From assembly GCA_021151825.1 (NCBI GenBank), contig JAGKWQ010000005.1:496001-560000 (forward strand): a DNA stretch of 64,000 nucleotides. The letters run 5' to 3'. The stretch is from Cellvibrionaceae bacterium. GTDB taxonomy: Bacteria > Pseudomonadota > Gammaproteobacteria > Pseudomonadales > Cellvibrionaceae. Of the stretch, positions 52,705 through 61,990 are shown piece by piece; the stretch's first letter is position 1; every line of letters begins with the position of its first letter. Below the pieces are notes generated by a model. It was not told the origin of the DNA. It did not search any database and was given only the letters and a program-made list of their open reading frames with translations. Made by a program: the position numbers and the translations under genes.

Positions 52705-53172
52705 TTAAAAAAAACTCCAGGGATTGCGGCGGGCTTTGCGAAACTTCTTGTCATTGTAGACGACCTGGAAGCGTTGATCGCTTAAAGGTTTATCGCTCAG
52801 GGTTTCTCGCAATTGAAAATCGGTGCTGACGCTAGCCGTCAACTCAAACTGATATTCGCCGCGTGTTTCGTTTTCCCAACAGCGCAGAGGATCGGTTTTA
52901 TCCGACTGATACAAACACAACGAACGCGCCACGGCAGATTCCCATTTCACCTGGAGTTCATCATGACAAACTTCCTCACCCGCATTGAGCACACACAAAC
53001 GCGGTTTGATTGAGAATTGGATCAAGGGTAAGGATGATGATGACTCTGTGGTGGATGGTTGTGCACGTGCATAGCTTCCCGGCAGTAAGGCTGCCAGAAA
53101 TAAAAGTTTAACGAGGGCGGTAACAGCGCGGGCGCTCAGCGGGTTTCCATCAAAAATGGTACACCCCCCCAA
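52705..53172 (-). CDS. DUF3019 exported protein
   Basis: A protein of up to 155 residues: a hydrophobic signal-like segment (V-T-A-L-V-K-L-L-F-L-A-A-L-L-P-G-S-Y-A-R-A-Q) and a domain with I-K-P-R-L-C-V-L, C-H-D-E-L-Q-V-K-W, S-L-C-L-Y-Q and L-R-C-W, four Cys, which fits DUF3019 (PF11456). The start is unclear: no ATG or GTG is in frame before the signal segment, only a TTG at 53172 that sits on a G7 tract inside the end of mipA and lacks a Shine-Dalgarno sequence. Genes of this type are regularly found next to mipA and rstAB homologues. Confidence 0.75.
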   Translation of the reverse strand: MGGCTIFDGNPLSARAVTALVKLLFLAALLPGSYARAQPSTTESSSSLPLIQFSIKPRLCVLNAGEEVCHDELQVKWESAVARSLCLYQSDKTDPLRCWENETRGEYQFELTASVSTDFQLRETLSDKPLSDQRFQVVYNDKKFRKARRNPWSFF

Positions 53173-54058
53173 AGAAAACCGTGATCACTTTATTATCGTT
53201 TATAAGTGGACTCGCCGAGATTTCATCGGGTAATTGGCGATAGCTCGCCAAGAAACGCAAGTCCCAGCGTTCTGTCAGTTCATAGTTCCAATCAATACGG
53301 GCGATACCGCTGATGGCAGCATCAGCCACGTAAGTGCCGCGCGCATCTGCTTCTGGCGGTGTTACACCGTAATAATAATTTACCACTTCTTCGCTTTGCC
53401 ACACGGCGCCCAGCGAGCCAATGATATGATGCTTGCCGCTGCCCCAATGCCTGGCAATAGACAGGCGCACTTCATCGCCGTGATGCAAGCCGGTGAATTC
53501 GCTCAAATATTGAAACTGGAAATCCGCCAACGCCGTTGAGAATTGATATTCGATACCGGCAAGGCCGGCTGTGCGACGGTTGCGCAAGTCGCGCTGTTTT
53601 ACATCTTTAAAACCGGGGCTGACCAACTCAGTGCCACCTTCAATTTCCGGCGCAAAACCACCATGGTCATTTTTGTTGCCACCGTTAACACCGGAAGAGA
53701 TCAGCGCATTGGATTCGGTAAAAAAGTTGGACGGATTCCAGCGATCAAAAAATACCTGATCGTAACTGGGGGTCATCATCAGGTTGAGTTGTTGGGTTTC
53801 GTTTTCCCACACAATCACACCCATATCCAGATTCTGGATAAAAAAATGTTCGCCGTTGTAATTGATCTGGGGAATCAACACCAGCGGAATATCATCGCCA
53901 TCTTCCACCGGGTTGGTGCGCACACCAGCGCCGATACCCACACTGATATCCCAGGTACCCACTTCTACACAATCTTTCTCACCTTGCTCGCAGGCATAGC
54001 TGGCGGCTGCAAATAATGCAGCTGCGCCAAAGGCAATGGATGTAAAGAAACGGTTCAT
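53150..54058 (-). CDS. MipA/OmpV-family outer-membrane protein
   Basis: A 302-residue beta-barrel protein of the MipA/OmpV family (scaffolding of murein enzymes in E. coli; porin-like in others). Signal peptide (1-22, ending A-S-Y-A), then W-D-I-S-V-G-I-G-A-G-V-R-T-N-P and I-P-L-V-L-I-P-Q-I-N-Y-N-G as at the start of family members, alternating barrel strands, and the terminal F-G-G-V-Y-H-F with the C-terminal Phe needed for barrel insertion. It is the first gene of the mipA-DUF3019-rstA-rstB unit. The last 23 bases overlap the DUF3019 frame. Confidence 0.9.
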   Translation of the reverse strand: MNRFFTSIAFGAAALFAAASYACEQGEKDCVEVGTWDISVGIGAGVRTNPVEDGDDIPLVLIPQINYNGEHFFIQNLDMGVIVWENETQQLNLMMTPSYDQVFFDRWNPSNFFTESNALISSGVNGGNKNDHGGFAPEIEGGTELVSPGFKDVKQRDLRNRRTAGLAGIEYQFSTALADFQFQYLSEFTGLHHGDEVRLSIARHWGSGKHHIIGSLGAVWQSEEVVNYYYGVTPPEADARGTYVADAAISGIARIDWNYELTERWDLRFLASYRQLPDEISASPLINDNKVITVFFGGVYHF

Positions 54059-54144
54059 AGCAATATCAGGTATCAGTTTTACGGTAACCCGTTTTCAGGG
54101 AGTGGTTTTCAAGGTTATTTATAAACGGCTTGGCGCAATGGCGT

Positions 54145-54158
54145 TGTAATGAATTGTA
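54145..54158 (-). promoter_or_regulatory. RstA-box-like site 1
   Basis: On the minus strand TACAATTCATTACA; from memory the E. coli RstA box is TACATNTNGTTACA, so 10 of 12 fixed positions match. About 90 bases upstream of mipA. Confidence 0.45.
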
Positions 54159-54174
54159 GTAAGCCGCGCCTTAT

Positions 54175-54188
54175 TACAAATTATTACA
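54175..54188 (+). promoter_or_regulatory. RstA-box-like site 2
   Basis: TACAAATTATTACA, also 10 of 12 fixed positions, within a tandem 10-base repeat (TTATTACAAA twice, 54171-54190). Tandem repeats are usual for OmpR-family dimers. Confidence 0.5.
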
Positions 54189-54313
54189 AATTCGTTCAGA
54201 TCAATTACAGATTCTGCCATCACCGTCCGCTTAGGATACCAGCATGCAGTGCACGCGCACATAATCGCATCATTTCCACGTTATAAAACCAATAAATCCG
54301 AAGGAGTTGCTGT

Positions 54314-56389
54314 ATGAAGCCCATGTTCAAAACCCTGTTACTCAGTTTGCCGCTGGTTGCGTGCGGCGGCGGGAGTGGCAGTTCCAAACAGCCCGTGAGC
54401 CAGGAACCCAATACCGATTATTCCAAACTCGCCCAGGCCAAAATCGAACCGGGCCCGTTGCGCCAGGCATCATCCGGCGAATTGTCGGATTTGATCAAAA
54501 ACGGTTTGCGGGTTTCCCTGCGCGAGAATGAAAGCTACGGCATGATGATCCGCGAGACTGCAGTCGTTAATGCCAACAACGTTGATACCAACAAAGCCGG
54601 CGGTAATTTTTCCGGCACCAATGTGCAAGTTGCCGGTGTCGATGAAGCCGACAGCGTGAAATACGATGGCAACTATATTTATCTCGCCACGCCTGCGGAC
54701 TATAGCGATGGCAATCCCAAAAGCAGTTTGAAAATTTTTGCGACTGATCCCGCCAACGCCCGCGTTACCGAAGTGAGCGATACCAAACTGGACACCAGCC
54801 ATTGGGGCAATGTATCCGAAATCTATTTGGTGAATAACAATCAAAGCACCACCGGTTTGGCGACGGTTCGCCGCTCCCTGGATTTCATCGCGTTCACCGA
54901 TAAAGTAGTAAACGATGTTAGCTCCGACGGCAAACCATTAGCTGTTGATGCAGCCGATAAAGCCATCAATGCTTCCATCTGGCCGTATCAAATGGATAAC
55001 GGTATCGACATTACCCTTTACGATGTGCGCACACCCGCAGCACCTGCGAAAACCTGGTCGCTCTCTATTGATGGCGATTTGCTTGGCACGCGCAAAATTG
55101 GTAATACCTTGTATGTGATCAGCAGTTTCGTACCGGGCATTCCCACCTTGAATTACGCAGCAGAAACCAAAGAAGCGCGCATCGCCAACGAAGAATTAAT
55201 TGCGCAAAGCAACATTGAAAAATTATTACCGGAATATTCCATCAACGGTGGTGCATCCCAACCGCTTACTGGTAGCAACGGTTGCATGATTCCCGCAAAC
55301 ACCAATAAAGCAGATGGCAGTTTGAGCTTGATTAATATCACTGCCATTAACCTCGCATCACAACAATTGCTCGAATCCGTTTGCGTAAATGGTAATGTGG
55401 AAGGTATTTACAGTTCCACCGAAAATCTTTACCTCGGCGGTTCTGATTACAGCCAATGGGACAACTGGCAAAGCTATTCGGTTGTGCACCAATTTGCGTT
55501 GGTGAATGGTGGTGTGGATTATTCCGCGACCGGTTCAGTGGAAGGTGTGCTCGGCTGGAGTTCGCCGTCATTCCGTATGGATGAATACCAAAACCACCTG
55601 CGCATCATCACCAGCAGCTACAACGAGAAAGGTGAGCCCTCGCATCAATTGCAAATTCTGAAAAAAGTTGCCGGCCGCAGTGAATTGGAAGTTGTTGCAC
55701 AATTGCCCAATAAAACTCGCCCGGAGCCCATCGGTAAACCGCGCGAAGATATTTACGGCGTGCGTTTCAATGGCAACAAAGCGTATGTCGTGACCTTTGA
55801 ACGCAAAGATCCACTTTATGTATTGGATTTGGCCGCGCCCACTGATCCAAAAATTGCCGGCCAATTGGAAATTCCCGGCTTCTCCACTTACTTGCATCCT
55901 GTTGGCGACAATTATTTATTTGCACTCGGCAATGAAACCAACAGCGATGGTTTTGCCAAAGGCGTAAAAGTGTCGCTCTACGATATTCGCGATCCAGCCA
56001 ACCCTGCTGAAATCAGCAAGCATGTGTTCGGTACAGCCTACAGCTGGAGTAACGCACTTTACGATCACCACGCGTTATCATTCCTGCAAGCCAGTAACGA
56101 TCAATTGCGTATTACCTTGCCCATCAGTTTGTACGACGAAGTGAAATTACCGGAATTCACTACCAGCCGCTGGTTAAGCGAAGGCTTGTACCAATTTGAA
56201 ATTAATGGATTGGCGATTGGAAAAATATCGCTGGATCATACCGGTGTGGTCATCGCCGAAAATAATGCAGGGCAAGAATATCCCTCTTATTACGGAGGTA
56301 CTGATCGCAGCTTCCTGCACGACGATGCGCTCTTCTATGTACACGGTGCCAACGTCATCGGCACGCCCTGGCAAGTTGTTAAACCTTAA
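54314..56389 (+). CDS. Beta-propeller lipoprotein (PF09826 type)
   Basis: A 691-residue predicted lipoprotein. AAGGAG at 54300-54305 precedes ATG 54314. The signal ends L-V-A-C (Cys17) and G-G-G-S. The hallmark N-V-Q-V-A-G-V-D-E-A-D-S-V-K-Y-D-G-N-Y-I-Y begins the family domain, with later blades Y-D-V-R-T-P, G-S-V-E-G-V-L-G-W-S-S, R-F-N-G-N-K-A-Y-V-V-T-F and Y-D-I-R-D-P-A-N-P. The function of these proteins is not established; protein-protein contact or protease-inhibitor-like roles are suggested. It is divergent from the mipA unit and shares its 255-base regulatory region. Confidence 0.9.
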   Translation: MKPMFKTLLLSLPLVACGGGSGSSKQPVSQEPNTDYSKLAQAKIEPGPLRQASSGELSDLIKNGLRVSLRENESYGMMIRETAVVNANNVDTNKAGGNFSGTNVQVAGVDEADSVKYDGNYIYLATPADYSDGNPKSSLKIFATDPANARVTEVSDTKLDTSHWGNVSEIYLVNNNQSTTGLATVRRSLDFIAFTDKVVNDVSSDGKPLAVDAADKAINASIWPYQMDNGIDITLYDVRTPAAPAKTWSLSIDGDLLGTRKIGNTLYVISSFVPGIPTLNYAAETKEARIANEELIAQSNIEKLLPEYSINGGASQPLTGSNGCMIPANTNKADGSLSLINITAINLASQQLLESVCVNGNVEGIYSSTENLYLGGSDYSQWDNWQSYSVVHQFALVNGGVDYSATGSVEGVLGWSSPSFRMDEYQNHLRIITSSYNEKGEPSHQLQILKKVAGRSELEVVAQLPNKTRPEPIGKPREDIYGVRFNGNKAYVVTFERKDPLYVLDLAAPTDPKIAGQLEIPGFSTYLHPVGDNYLFALGNETNSDGFAKGVKVSLYDIRDPANPAEISKHVFGTAYSWSNALYDHHALSFLQASNDQLRITLPISLYDEVKLPEFTTSRWLSEGLYQFEINGLAIGKISLDHTGVVIAENNAGQEYPSYYGGTDRSFLHDDALFYVHGANVIGTPWQVVKP

Positions 56390-56397
56390 GCCCTTCA

Positions 56398-56420
56398 GGC
56401 CGCAGACGCGGCCTTTTTTT
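56398..56420 (+). terminator. Terminator of the beta-propeller gene
   Basis: GGCCGC (56398-56403), AGAC loop, GCGGCC (56408-56413), then T7. Confidence 0.93.
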
Positions 56421-56567
56421 CATGCAGTTGAATTGTGACAATTACACTTTTTAACGCCCTTCTACATTTCGCCCACAGATTAGTTGCCGGTAACCACAGA
56501 AAATTATCCGTGTAAAAAAACACTTCTTCGATCTACTGCGTTCTGGACTATTTTTTGGAGCTGTACC

Positions 56568-57314
56568 ATGTCAAACCTCGCCCTGCTGAAAAAAACATTA
56601 TTAATATTGCCCTTCGTTGGCCTGCTCACTGCCTGCGGCAGCGATAGTGACGATTTGCCCAAGCCTGATCGCAATACCAAAATGCTTTACATCGATTTCG
56701 ATGATGGCGCCACCGGTTGGAAACCCGGCTTTGCCGATTATCCTGCAGGCCAGGAAACATTTTATGAATTATCGTCCGGCCTTGAAACCCTGCCCACATC
56801 ACTGGGTACCAAGCGCAAAGGTTTTAAATTAAGCGGCAACAATCACAGTGACGATCTGTATATGTTTGTCACCAAACAAGTAGAAGGCCTGGAACCCAAT
56901 ACCCGTTACGATTTTCGTTTTAAAGTTACCTTTGGTACTAACGCGCAAAAAAATTGCATGGGTGTCGGCGGTGCACCGGGTGAAAGTGTGTGGGTTAAAA
57001 TCGGTGCAAGCAAAACCGAACCTAAAGCCACCAATGACGGCGCCGGCAATTTATTAATGAACATTGATAAAGGCCAACAAGGCAGCGGCGGTACTGATGC
57101 CATTCTGGTCGGCAATTTCGCCAACAATCTCGAATGTGGCGACAACAATACCAGCTACATGAAAAAATCCCTGCTCAGCGATAAAGGTGCATTCACGGCA
57201 TCTACCGACGATAAAGGCAATATCTGGATTTTGTTATCAACTGATTCCGGTTTTGAAGCAACCACCACAATTTATTTTATGGAATTGGAAGTAGCGGCTA
57301 CCAAGAAAATTTAA
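56568..57314 (+). CDS. Lipoprotein of unknown function
   Basis: A 248-residue predicted lipoprotein. Start ATG 56568 has GGAG nine bases upstream; the frame open back to 56484 does not encode a signal. L-L-T-A-C-G-S-D gives the lipidated Cys, followed by an Asp-rich spacer. The mature part reads as a carbohydrate-binding-like beta-sandwich (Y-I-D-F-D-D-G-A-T-G-W near the start, V-K-I-G-A-S, I-W-I-L-L-S-T-D-S-G-F-E) with two Cys. No family is recognised. It stands between two strong terminators. Confidence 0.8.
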   Translation: MSNLALLKKTLLILPFVGLLTACGSDSDDLPKPDRNTKMLYIDFDDGATGWKPGFADYPAGQETFYELSSGLETLPTSLGTKRKGFKLSGNNHSDDLYMFVTKQVEGLEPNTRYDFRFKVTFGTNAQKNCMGVGGAPGESVWVKIGASKTEPKATNDGAGNLLMNIDKGQQGSGGTDAILVGNFANNLECGDNNTSYMKKSLLSDKGAFTASTDDKGNIWILLSTDSGFEATTTIYFMELEVAATKKI

Positions 57315-57330
57315 TTATTAACAGGATACA

Positions 57331-57361
57331 AAAAAAGAGCCGCAATTGCGGCTCTTTTTTT
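57331..57361. terminator. Bidirectional intrinsic terminator
   Basis: AAAAGAGCCGCAA/TTGCGGCTCTTTT, a long palindrome with A and T ends, between the lipoprotein gene and the convergent efflux operon. Confidence 0.92.
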
Positions 57362-57362
57362 A

Positions 57363-58436
57363 TTAACGATGCTTGATCTTATCGCCTTCTTTCAAACCTT
57401 TAACGATTTCGATATTGATACCGTCTGAAATACCGGTTTTAACTTCACGCTTTTCAAATTTTTGCGGGCCGGTTTCTACTTCCACAAATTGTGCTTTTTC
57501 TTCCACAATCAGGTTGCCTTCGTTAATGGCGATGACGTTTTCTTTTTTGGCGAGAACGATGTCGGCATTCGCACTGTAGTTAGAACGCAGGAATAATTTC
57601 TCGCTCAGTTTCACGGCAGCGCGGATCTGGAATTTAATCGTGCCTTGATCGGTTACGCCCTTCGGAGAAATATATTCAAGCTTGGCGGTAAAGGGTTCGC
57701 CTTCCAGGGCACCGACGTCCAGCACCAGCTCCATACCTTCGCGAATTTTGCCCACCTCCGATTCATCTACCATCCCTTCAAAAATCATGTCTTTCATATC
57801 CGCCAATGTGGCGATGGTAGTGCCTGCACCAAACGAACTGGTCTCAACAATAAATGCACCTTCTTTATAAGGCAGATCCAGAATCATACCGGTGACGGTG
57901 GCTGGAATCATGTTGGACACTTTGTCAGACTTTTTAGTCGCACCGGATTTCATCAACAGTAAATTGTTTTCTGCCGAAGTCACTGCTTCGCGCTGCAAGT
58001 CGTAATTCAGCAGGAACTTGTTGTACTCGGATGCAGAAATTAATTTATCAGCAAAGAGTTTTTTCTGGCGATCAAACTCAACTGTGGCATTTTGTAAATT
58101 TAACTTCGCGGTTTCCAATTGGGATTCCGCCTGGTTGAGCATCACCATATTGGGTGCAAGCGTAATCTTAGCGATAATATCGCCCTTATTGACGTTCTGG
58201 CCGGCAACAACATACAACTTCTCTACCACACCGGAGACTTGCGATTTAATTTCTACTTCGCGACGTGGAATTACTTTGCCTACTGCGACAGTCTTTTTCA
58301 CGATGGTCGTTTTGAATACGGCATCGGAAGTATAAGTAACCGGCTTCTCCTGGGATTTGTTATACAAAAATACCGCTGTGCCGATAAACACGACGGCAAT
58401 CAAACCCAACACTGCGTACCAGATAAACTTTTTCAT
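57363..58436 (-). CDS. HlyD/MacA-like periplasmic adaptor
   Basis: A 357-residue membrane-fusion protein. Start ATG 58436 follows AAGGA. One N-terminal helix (about 5-25); a lipoyl/biotinyl-like half (I-P-R-R-E-V-E-I-K-S-Q-V-S-G-V-V-E-K-L), a coiled-coil hairpin (about 85-140), and a beta-barrel and membrane-proximal part (I-L-D-L-P-Y-K-E-G-A-F-I-V, G-A-L-E-G-E-P-F-T-A-K-L-E-Y-I-S-P). It would link the MacB-like permeases to an outer-membrane channel of the TolC type, which is not in this window. Confidence 0.92.
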   Translation of the reverse strand: MKKFIWYAVLGLIAVVFIGTAVFLYNKSQEKPVTYTSDAVFKTTIVKKTVAVGKVIPRREVEIKSQVSGVVEKLYVVAGQNVNKGDIIAKITLAPNMVMLNQAESQLETAKLNLQNATVEFDRQKKLFADKLISASEYNKFLLNYDLQREAVTSAENNLLLMKSGATKKSDKVSNMIPATVTGMILDLPYKEGAFIVETSSFGAGTTIATLADMKDMIFEGMVDESEVGKIREGMELVLDVGALEGEPFTAKLEYISPKGVTDQGTIKFQIRAAVKLSEKLFLRSNYSANADIVLAKKENVIAINEGNLIVEEKAQFVEVETGPQKFEKREVKTGISDGINIEIVKGLKEGDKIKHR

Positions 58437-58512
58437 GGTGTCCTTCTTACGGTTGCTAAAATTATTAAAAAATATCAAAACGTCTAACGCTAAAAATTAA
58501 TTGCCAATCACG

Positions 58513-59778
58513 TTACTCATCCTGTAACGCCACAATCGGGTTCACATTTGCTGCCTTCGCGGCGGGCATCAATGACGCTAGCAATCCGGAAATCACCAAT
58601 ACCATCAATGCACTAAATGCCGTTGCAAAATCCACTTCCGGCTTACCAAAAAATCCTGCTTTACCACCGCTGGCTTCCAGTAATTTCGCTATACCTTCCA
58701 ATACCAGTACACCAATTACCAAACCAAAATAACCGGCGATAGTAGTGATAAAAATAGATTCCTGCACAATCATACTGACAATTGAAGAGGGAGTAGCGCC
58801 CAGGGCTTTGCGTAAACCAATTTCGCGCGTGCGCTCTTTCACTACAATCAGCATGATATTCCCTACGCCTATTGCGCCCGCCATAATAGTGCCAATAGCA
58901 ACAATCCAACTAAATACTTTAATACCCGTAAACAAGCCTTCAATTTTGTCGAACTCGTTTTGTAAATTAAAACTGCCAAATACACCGGTATCTTTCGGAT
59001 CTACTTTTTTCAATTCAGAGAGATATTTTTTTACGTCTTCTTCCGCGACCCGTGCATGTAAACCAGGTTTGGGTTGAATAACGAAACTGCCAATCCAACC
59101 CACCTGATTAAATGCATACCGCAGGGTATCGTTGGGGATATAAATTTTTTCCTCTTCCTGTTGCTGGTTACCATTGGCAAGCGATTTAAAAACACCGACC
59201 ACTTTAAAACTGATGCCGTTAATAGTGATATCCACACCAATAGGATTTTCGCCTTCAGCAAATAACTGTGTACGTACCCGCGTCCCGATAATAACGGTTT
59301 TGCGTTTTTCACGATCATCAAACTCATTAATACTACGACCTTCAATCATCGCTAGCGAATTGATGTTTTCCATCTTTGCGTGTATGCCTTCAACAAAGAA
59401 AGTGCCGTTTTTATCTTTGTGTACCGCATACGGTGGAGTACCACTCCAGATACCCACAGAATTCTGTCCGCGAATAAAACCAACACTGGGAACATTCTTT
59501 TCAATCGCCGCAACATCTTCCGGCTTAAATGCGATTTGTCTTCCAATCGGCATGCCCTGATAGGGCAGTTGAGTATTGCCCTGCACCCATACCCATACAA
59601 TATTGGGTACGCGCGGAAAACCTTCATTTACACCATTTTCCAATCCCTTTCCCGCACCGAGCAAAACCGTGAGCATAAAAATGCCCCAGAACACTCCGAA
59701 GGCGGTAAGTGCAGTACGTAATTTATGTTGGCCAAATGTTTTAAAAATTTCTTGCCACTTTTCGGTATCAATAATCAT
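58513..59778 (-). CDS. MacB-like ABC permease, type B copy 1
   Basis: A 421-residue FtsX-type permease without its own ATPase: N-terminal helix in L-T-A-F-G-V-F-W-G-I-F-M-L, a periplasmic MacB_PCD domain (about 45-260) and three C-terminal helices, with V-K-E-R-T-R-E-I-G-L-R-K-A-L-G-A, the FtsX contact with the ATPase. Start ATG 59778 follows GGAG. It is more similar to the permease at 61991-63250 (E-K-W-Q-E-I, D-K-W-Q-E-I at the start) than to its neighbours, so it forms a B-type pair with it. Confidence 0.92.
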   Translation of the reverse strand: MIIDTEKWQEIFKTFGQHKLRTALTAFGVFWGIFMLTVLLGAGKGLENGVNEGFPRVPNIVWVWVQGNTQLPYQGMPIGRQIAFKPEDVAAIEKNVPSVGFIRGQNSVGIWSGTPPYAVHKDKNGTFFVEGIHAKMENINSLAMIEGRSINEFDDREKRKTVIIGTRVRTQLFAEGENPIGVDITINGISFKVVGVFKSLANGNQQQEEEKIYIPNDTLRYAFNQVGWIGSFVIQPKPGLHARVAEEDVKKYLSELKKVDPKDTGVFGSFNLQNEFDKIEGLFTGIKVFSWIVAIGTIMAGAIGVGNIMLIVVKERTREIGLRKALGATPSSIVSMIVQESIFITTIAGYFGLVIGVLVLEGIAKLLEASGGKAGFFGKPEVDFATAFSALMVLVISGLLASLMPAAKAANVNPIVALQDE

Positions 59779-59790
59779 CAATGGCTCCCG

Positions 59791-61029
59791 TTATTCCGCA
59801 CGCATCGCTTCAATCGGCATGATTTTCGCGGCACGTAATGCCGGCATCAAACCTGCCAGCGCACCGATAACAATGAGCAAGATCATCGCAGTTATTGCAA
59901 CCTGGAAATTTATTTCCGGATTTTTAAAGAACGGCAACTGTGCACCAACCGAATTTAATCCAAATGAAATTAATTCAATCAAACCCACACCTAATACCAA
60001 ACCGGCGTAACCGGCTATGCTGGTGACCAAAATAGATTCCAATAACAATGTGCTTACAATATTGAATGGTGTTGCCCCCAAGGCCTTACGAATACCAATT
60101 TCGCGTGTGCGCTCTTTTACGGTAATAATCATAATGTTACTAACGCCCACAATTCCTGCCATCAATGTACCCAGACCTACAAACCAGATAAATGCATTAA
60201 TGCCAAAAAATAATCCGTTCACCATTTTTGCCGGTTCGGCCATGTTGAATGAACGAATGGCGCGCTTGTCTTCAGGGGACACCGAGTGACGCCGCTGCAA
60301 TAATTCGATCACTTGCTTCTCTAATGCGAATCCATCCTGTCCCAATTTTGGACGTAACCAAATTGAATCTAATCCATTATTGTTGCCAAATATTTTTTGA
60401 TGCGTGGTTTCGGGTATATAAATCCGCTCTGAATCACGTCCGCGGTTACTTTTATCATAAAAGACCCCTACAATTTTCATCACCACGCCATTGACGCGAA
60501 TGTCTTTGGCAATCGGATCAACGCCTTTACCAAATAATCGCTCTGCAACGATGGAGCCAATAACTGTCACTTTGCGTAGTTCACGTTCATCGAAAATATT
60601 GGGCTTACGACCCAGGTTAAAGGGAATACTTTCTTTGATGTCAAAATATTCATCCGGCACACCAAAAACACCAAAGCTGGCACTTTTCTGTTCGTAAGAA
60701 ATGGACACTCCATTTTGAGCCCGTTGCGGAGCGATAAAACGCACGTTGGAAATTTGTTGTTTAATTGCGATCAGATCATCGTTGGTTAATTGAATATGTC
60801 GACCCAAGCCCATTCCTTTGTAGGCAACCGAGGTTGATTCTGTATACACCACAATGAAATCGAGCACGTCTGATCCAAAGTCTTCATAGACACCGTTTTG
60901 CATTCCGCGCCCGGCACCCAGCAGCAGCATCAACATAAAAATGCCCCAGAAGACGCCGAAGGCGGTAAGTCCGGTGCGCAATTTATTTTGTCGCAGGGTG
61001 TAAAGAATTTCTTGCAAACTATCGAGCAT
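59791..61029 (-). CDS. MacB-like ABC permease, type A copy 1
   Basis: A 412-residue FtsX-type permease with the same arrangement: N-terminal helix (L-T-A-F-G-V-F-W-G-I-F-M-L), MacB_PCD domain, and three helices after V-K-E-R-T-R-E-I-G-I-R-K-A-L-G-A. It ends L-M-P-A-L-R-A-A-K-I-M-P-I-E-A-M-R-A-E, like the permease at 63265. Directly followed by the type B copy and preceded 5 bases after the ATPase stop by its own start. Confidence 0.92.
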   Translation of the reverse strand: MLDSLQEILYTLRQNKLRTGLTAFGVFWGIFMLMLLLGAGRGMQNGVYEDFGSDVLDFIVVYTESTSVAYKGMGLGRHIQLTNDDLIAIKQQISNVRFIAPQRAQNGVSISYEQKSASFGVFGVPDEYFDIKESIPFNLGRKPNIFDERELRKVTVIGSIVAERLFGKGVDPIAKDIRVNGVVMKIVGVFYDKSNRGRDSERIYIPETTHQKIFGNNNGLDSIWLRPKLGQDGFALEKQVIELLQRRHSVSPEDKRAIRSFNMAEPAKMVNGLFFGINAFIWFVGLGTLMAGIVGVSNIMIITVKERTREIGIRKALGATPFNIVSTLLLESILVTSIAGYAGLVLGVGLIELISFGLNSVGAQLPFFKNPEINFQVAITAMILLIVIGALAGLMPALRAAKIMPIEAMRAE

Positions 61030-61034
61030 AATAT

Positions 61035-61763
61035 TTACCCGAGAATTTCTTCTTCATCCTGATCGGCAATGTCGTCCGCAAGATGGGAATGCTGATGATG
61101 GCCGGAAATAATTAATCCATCTTTCAAAATAATCTGGCGCTGGGTTTGGTCGGCAATATCCTGTTCGTGGGTAACAATCACAATTGTGTTGCCCATGCGA
61201 TGAATTTCTTTCATCAGCGACATCACTTCCTGGGTAGTCTGGCTATCCAGTGCACCGGTGGGTTCGTCGGCAAGAATAACTTTTGGTTGTGTCACCAGCG
61301 CGCGTGCAATTGCCACCCGTTGTTTTTGTCCACCCGACATTTCGTTAGGCATATGTTTGGCACGATGCGAAAGACCAACCATTTCCAGATATTTATCGGC
61401 GCGATAGTTACGCTCCTTGCGGCTCACTCCCTGGTAATACAGCGGCAATGCAACATTCTCGGTAGCGTTTTTAAATGGCAACAAATTGAACGATTGAAAT
61501 ACAAAACCCAATAATTCATTGCGCATTTTTGCAGCAGTTTTTTCTTTCAGATTTTTAATTTCGCGACCGGCAAGAAAATAATCGCCCTCATCGTGGCTAT
61601 CCAGAATGCCGAGGATATTTAACAACGTAGATTTACCCGAACCCGATGACCCCATGATCGACACCAATTCGCCTTCGCGAATATGCAAATCAATTCCTTT
61701 GAGCACATGCAAGGGCTGCTCACCGGAATGGTAGTATTTGTGGATGTTATGTAACTTGATCAT
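61035..61763 (-). CDS. MacB/LolD-like ABC ATPase
   Basis: A 242-residue ATP-binding subunit of the macrolide/lipoprotein exporter branch: G-S-S-G-S-G-K-S-T-L-L-N Walker A, Q-S-F-N-L-L-P Q-loop, M-S-G-G-Q-K-Q-R-V-A-I-A signature, V-I-L-A-D-E-P-T-G-A-L-D Walker B, and I-V-T-H-E H-loop. AGGA lies 9 bases before the ATG. The C-terminus has an acidic and His-rich tail (G-H-H-Q-H-S-H), not usual in the family. It begins the unit ATPase-permease A-permease B-adaptor. Confidence 0.94.
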   Translation of the reverse strand: MIKLHNIHKYYHSGEQPLHVLKGIDLHIREGELVSIMGSSGSGKSTLLNILGILDSHDEGDYFLAGREIKNLKEKTAAKMRNELLGFVFQSFNLLPFKNATENVALPLYYQGVSRKERNYRADKYLEMVGLSHRAKHMPNEMSGGQKQRVAIARALVTQPKVILADEPTGALDSQTTQEVMSLMKEIHRMGNTIVIVTHEQDIADQTQRQIILKDGLIISGHHQHSHLADDIADQDEEEILG

Positions 61764-61868
61764 GATGGCTTCCTGTTATCTGTATGCTGTGAGCCTGTTT
61801 ACCCTCTCACCAGCTTAGAGGCTTTTGCACTGTTGTCCGATCACATTTACGTTGACTTAACACTCTCG

Positions 61869-61880
61869 TGACAAGTGTCA
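61869..61880. promoter_or_regulatory. Possible operator upstream of the ATPase gene
   Basis: TGACA-AG-TGTCA, an inverted repeat in the 227-base gap between the right-hand permease and the ATPase gene, about 106 bases before the ATPase start. No regulator is identified. Confidence 0.3.
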
Positions 61881-61990
61881 GTGCCTATCGATTAATGTGC
61901 GTCGGTTAATAAGCTCTGGCCAGTGCATTTTGCCGCAGTTATTTCATTGGATGTGTATCCAATTGTTTTGGATTCACTTGCGCAAAAAAA

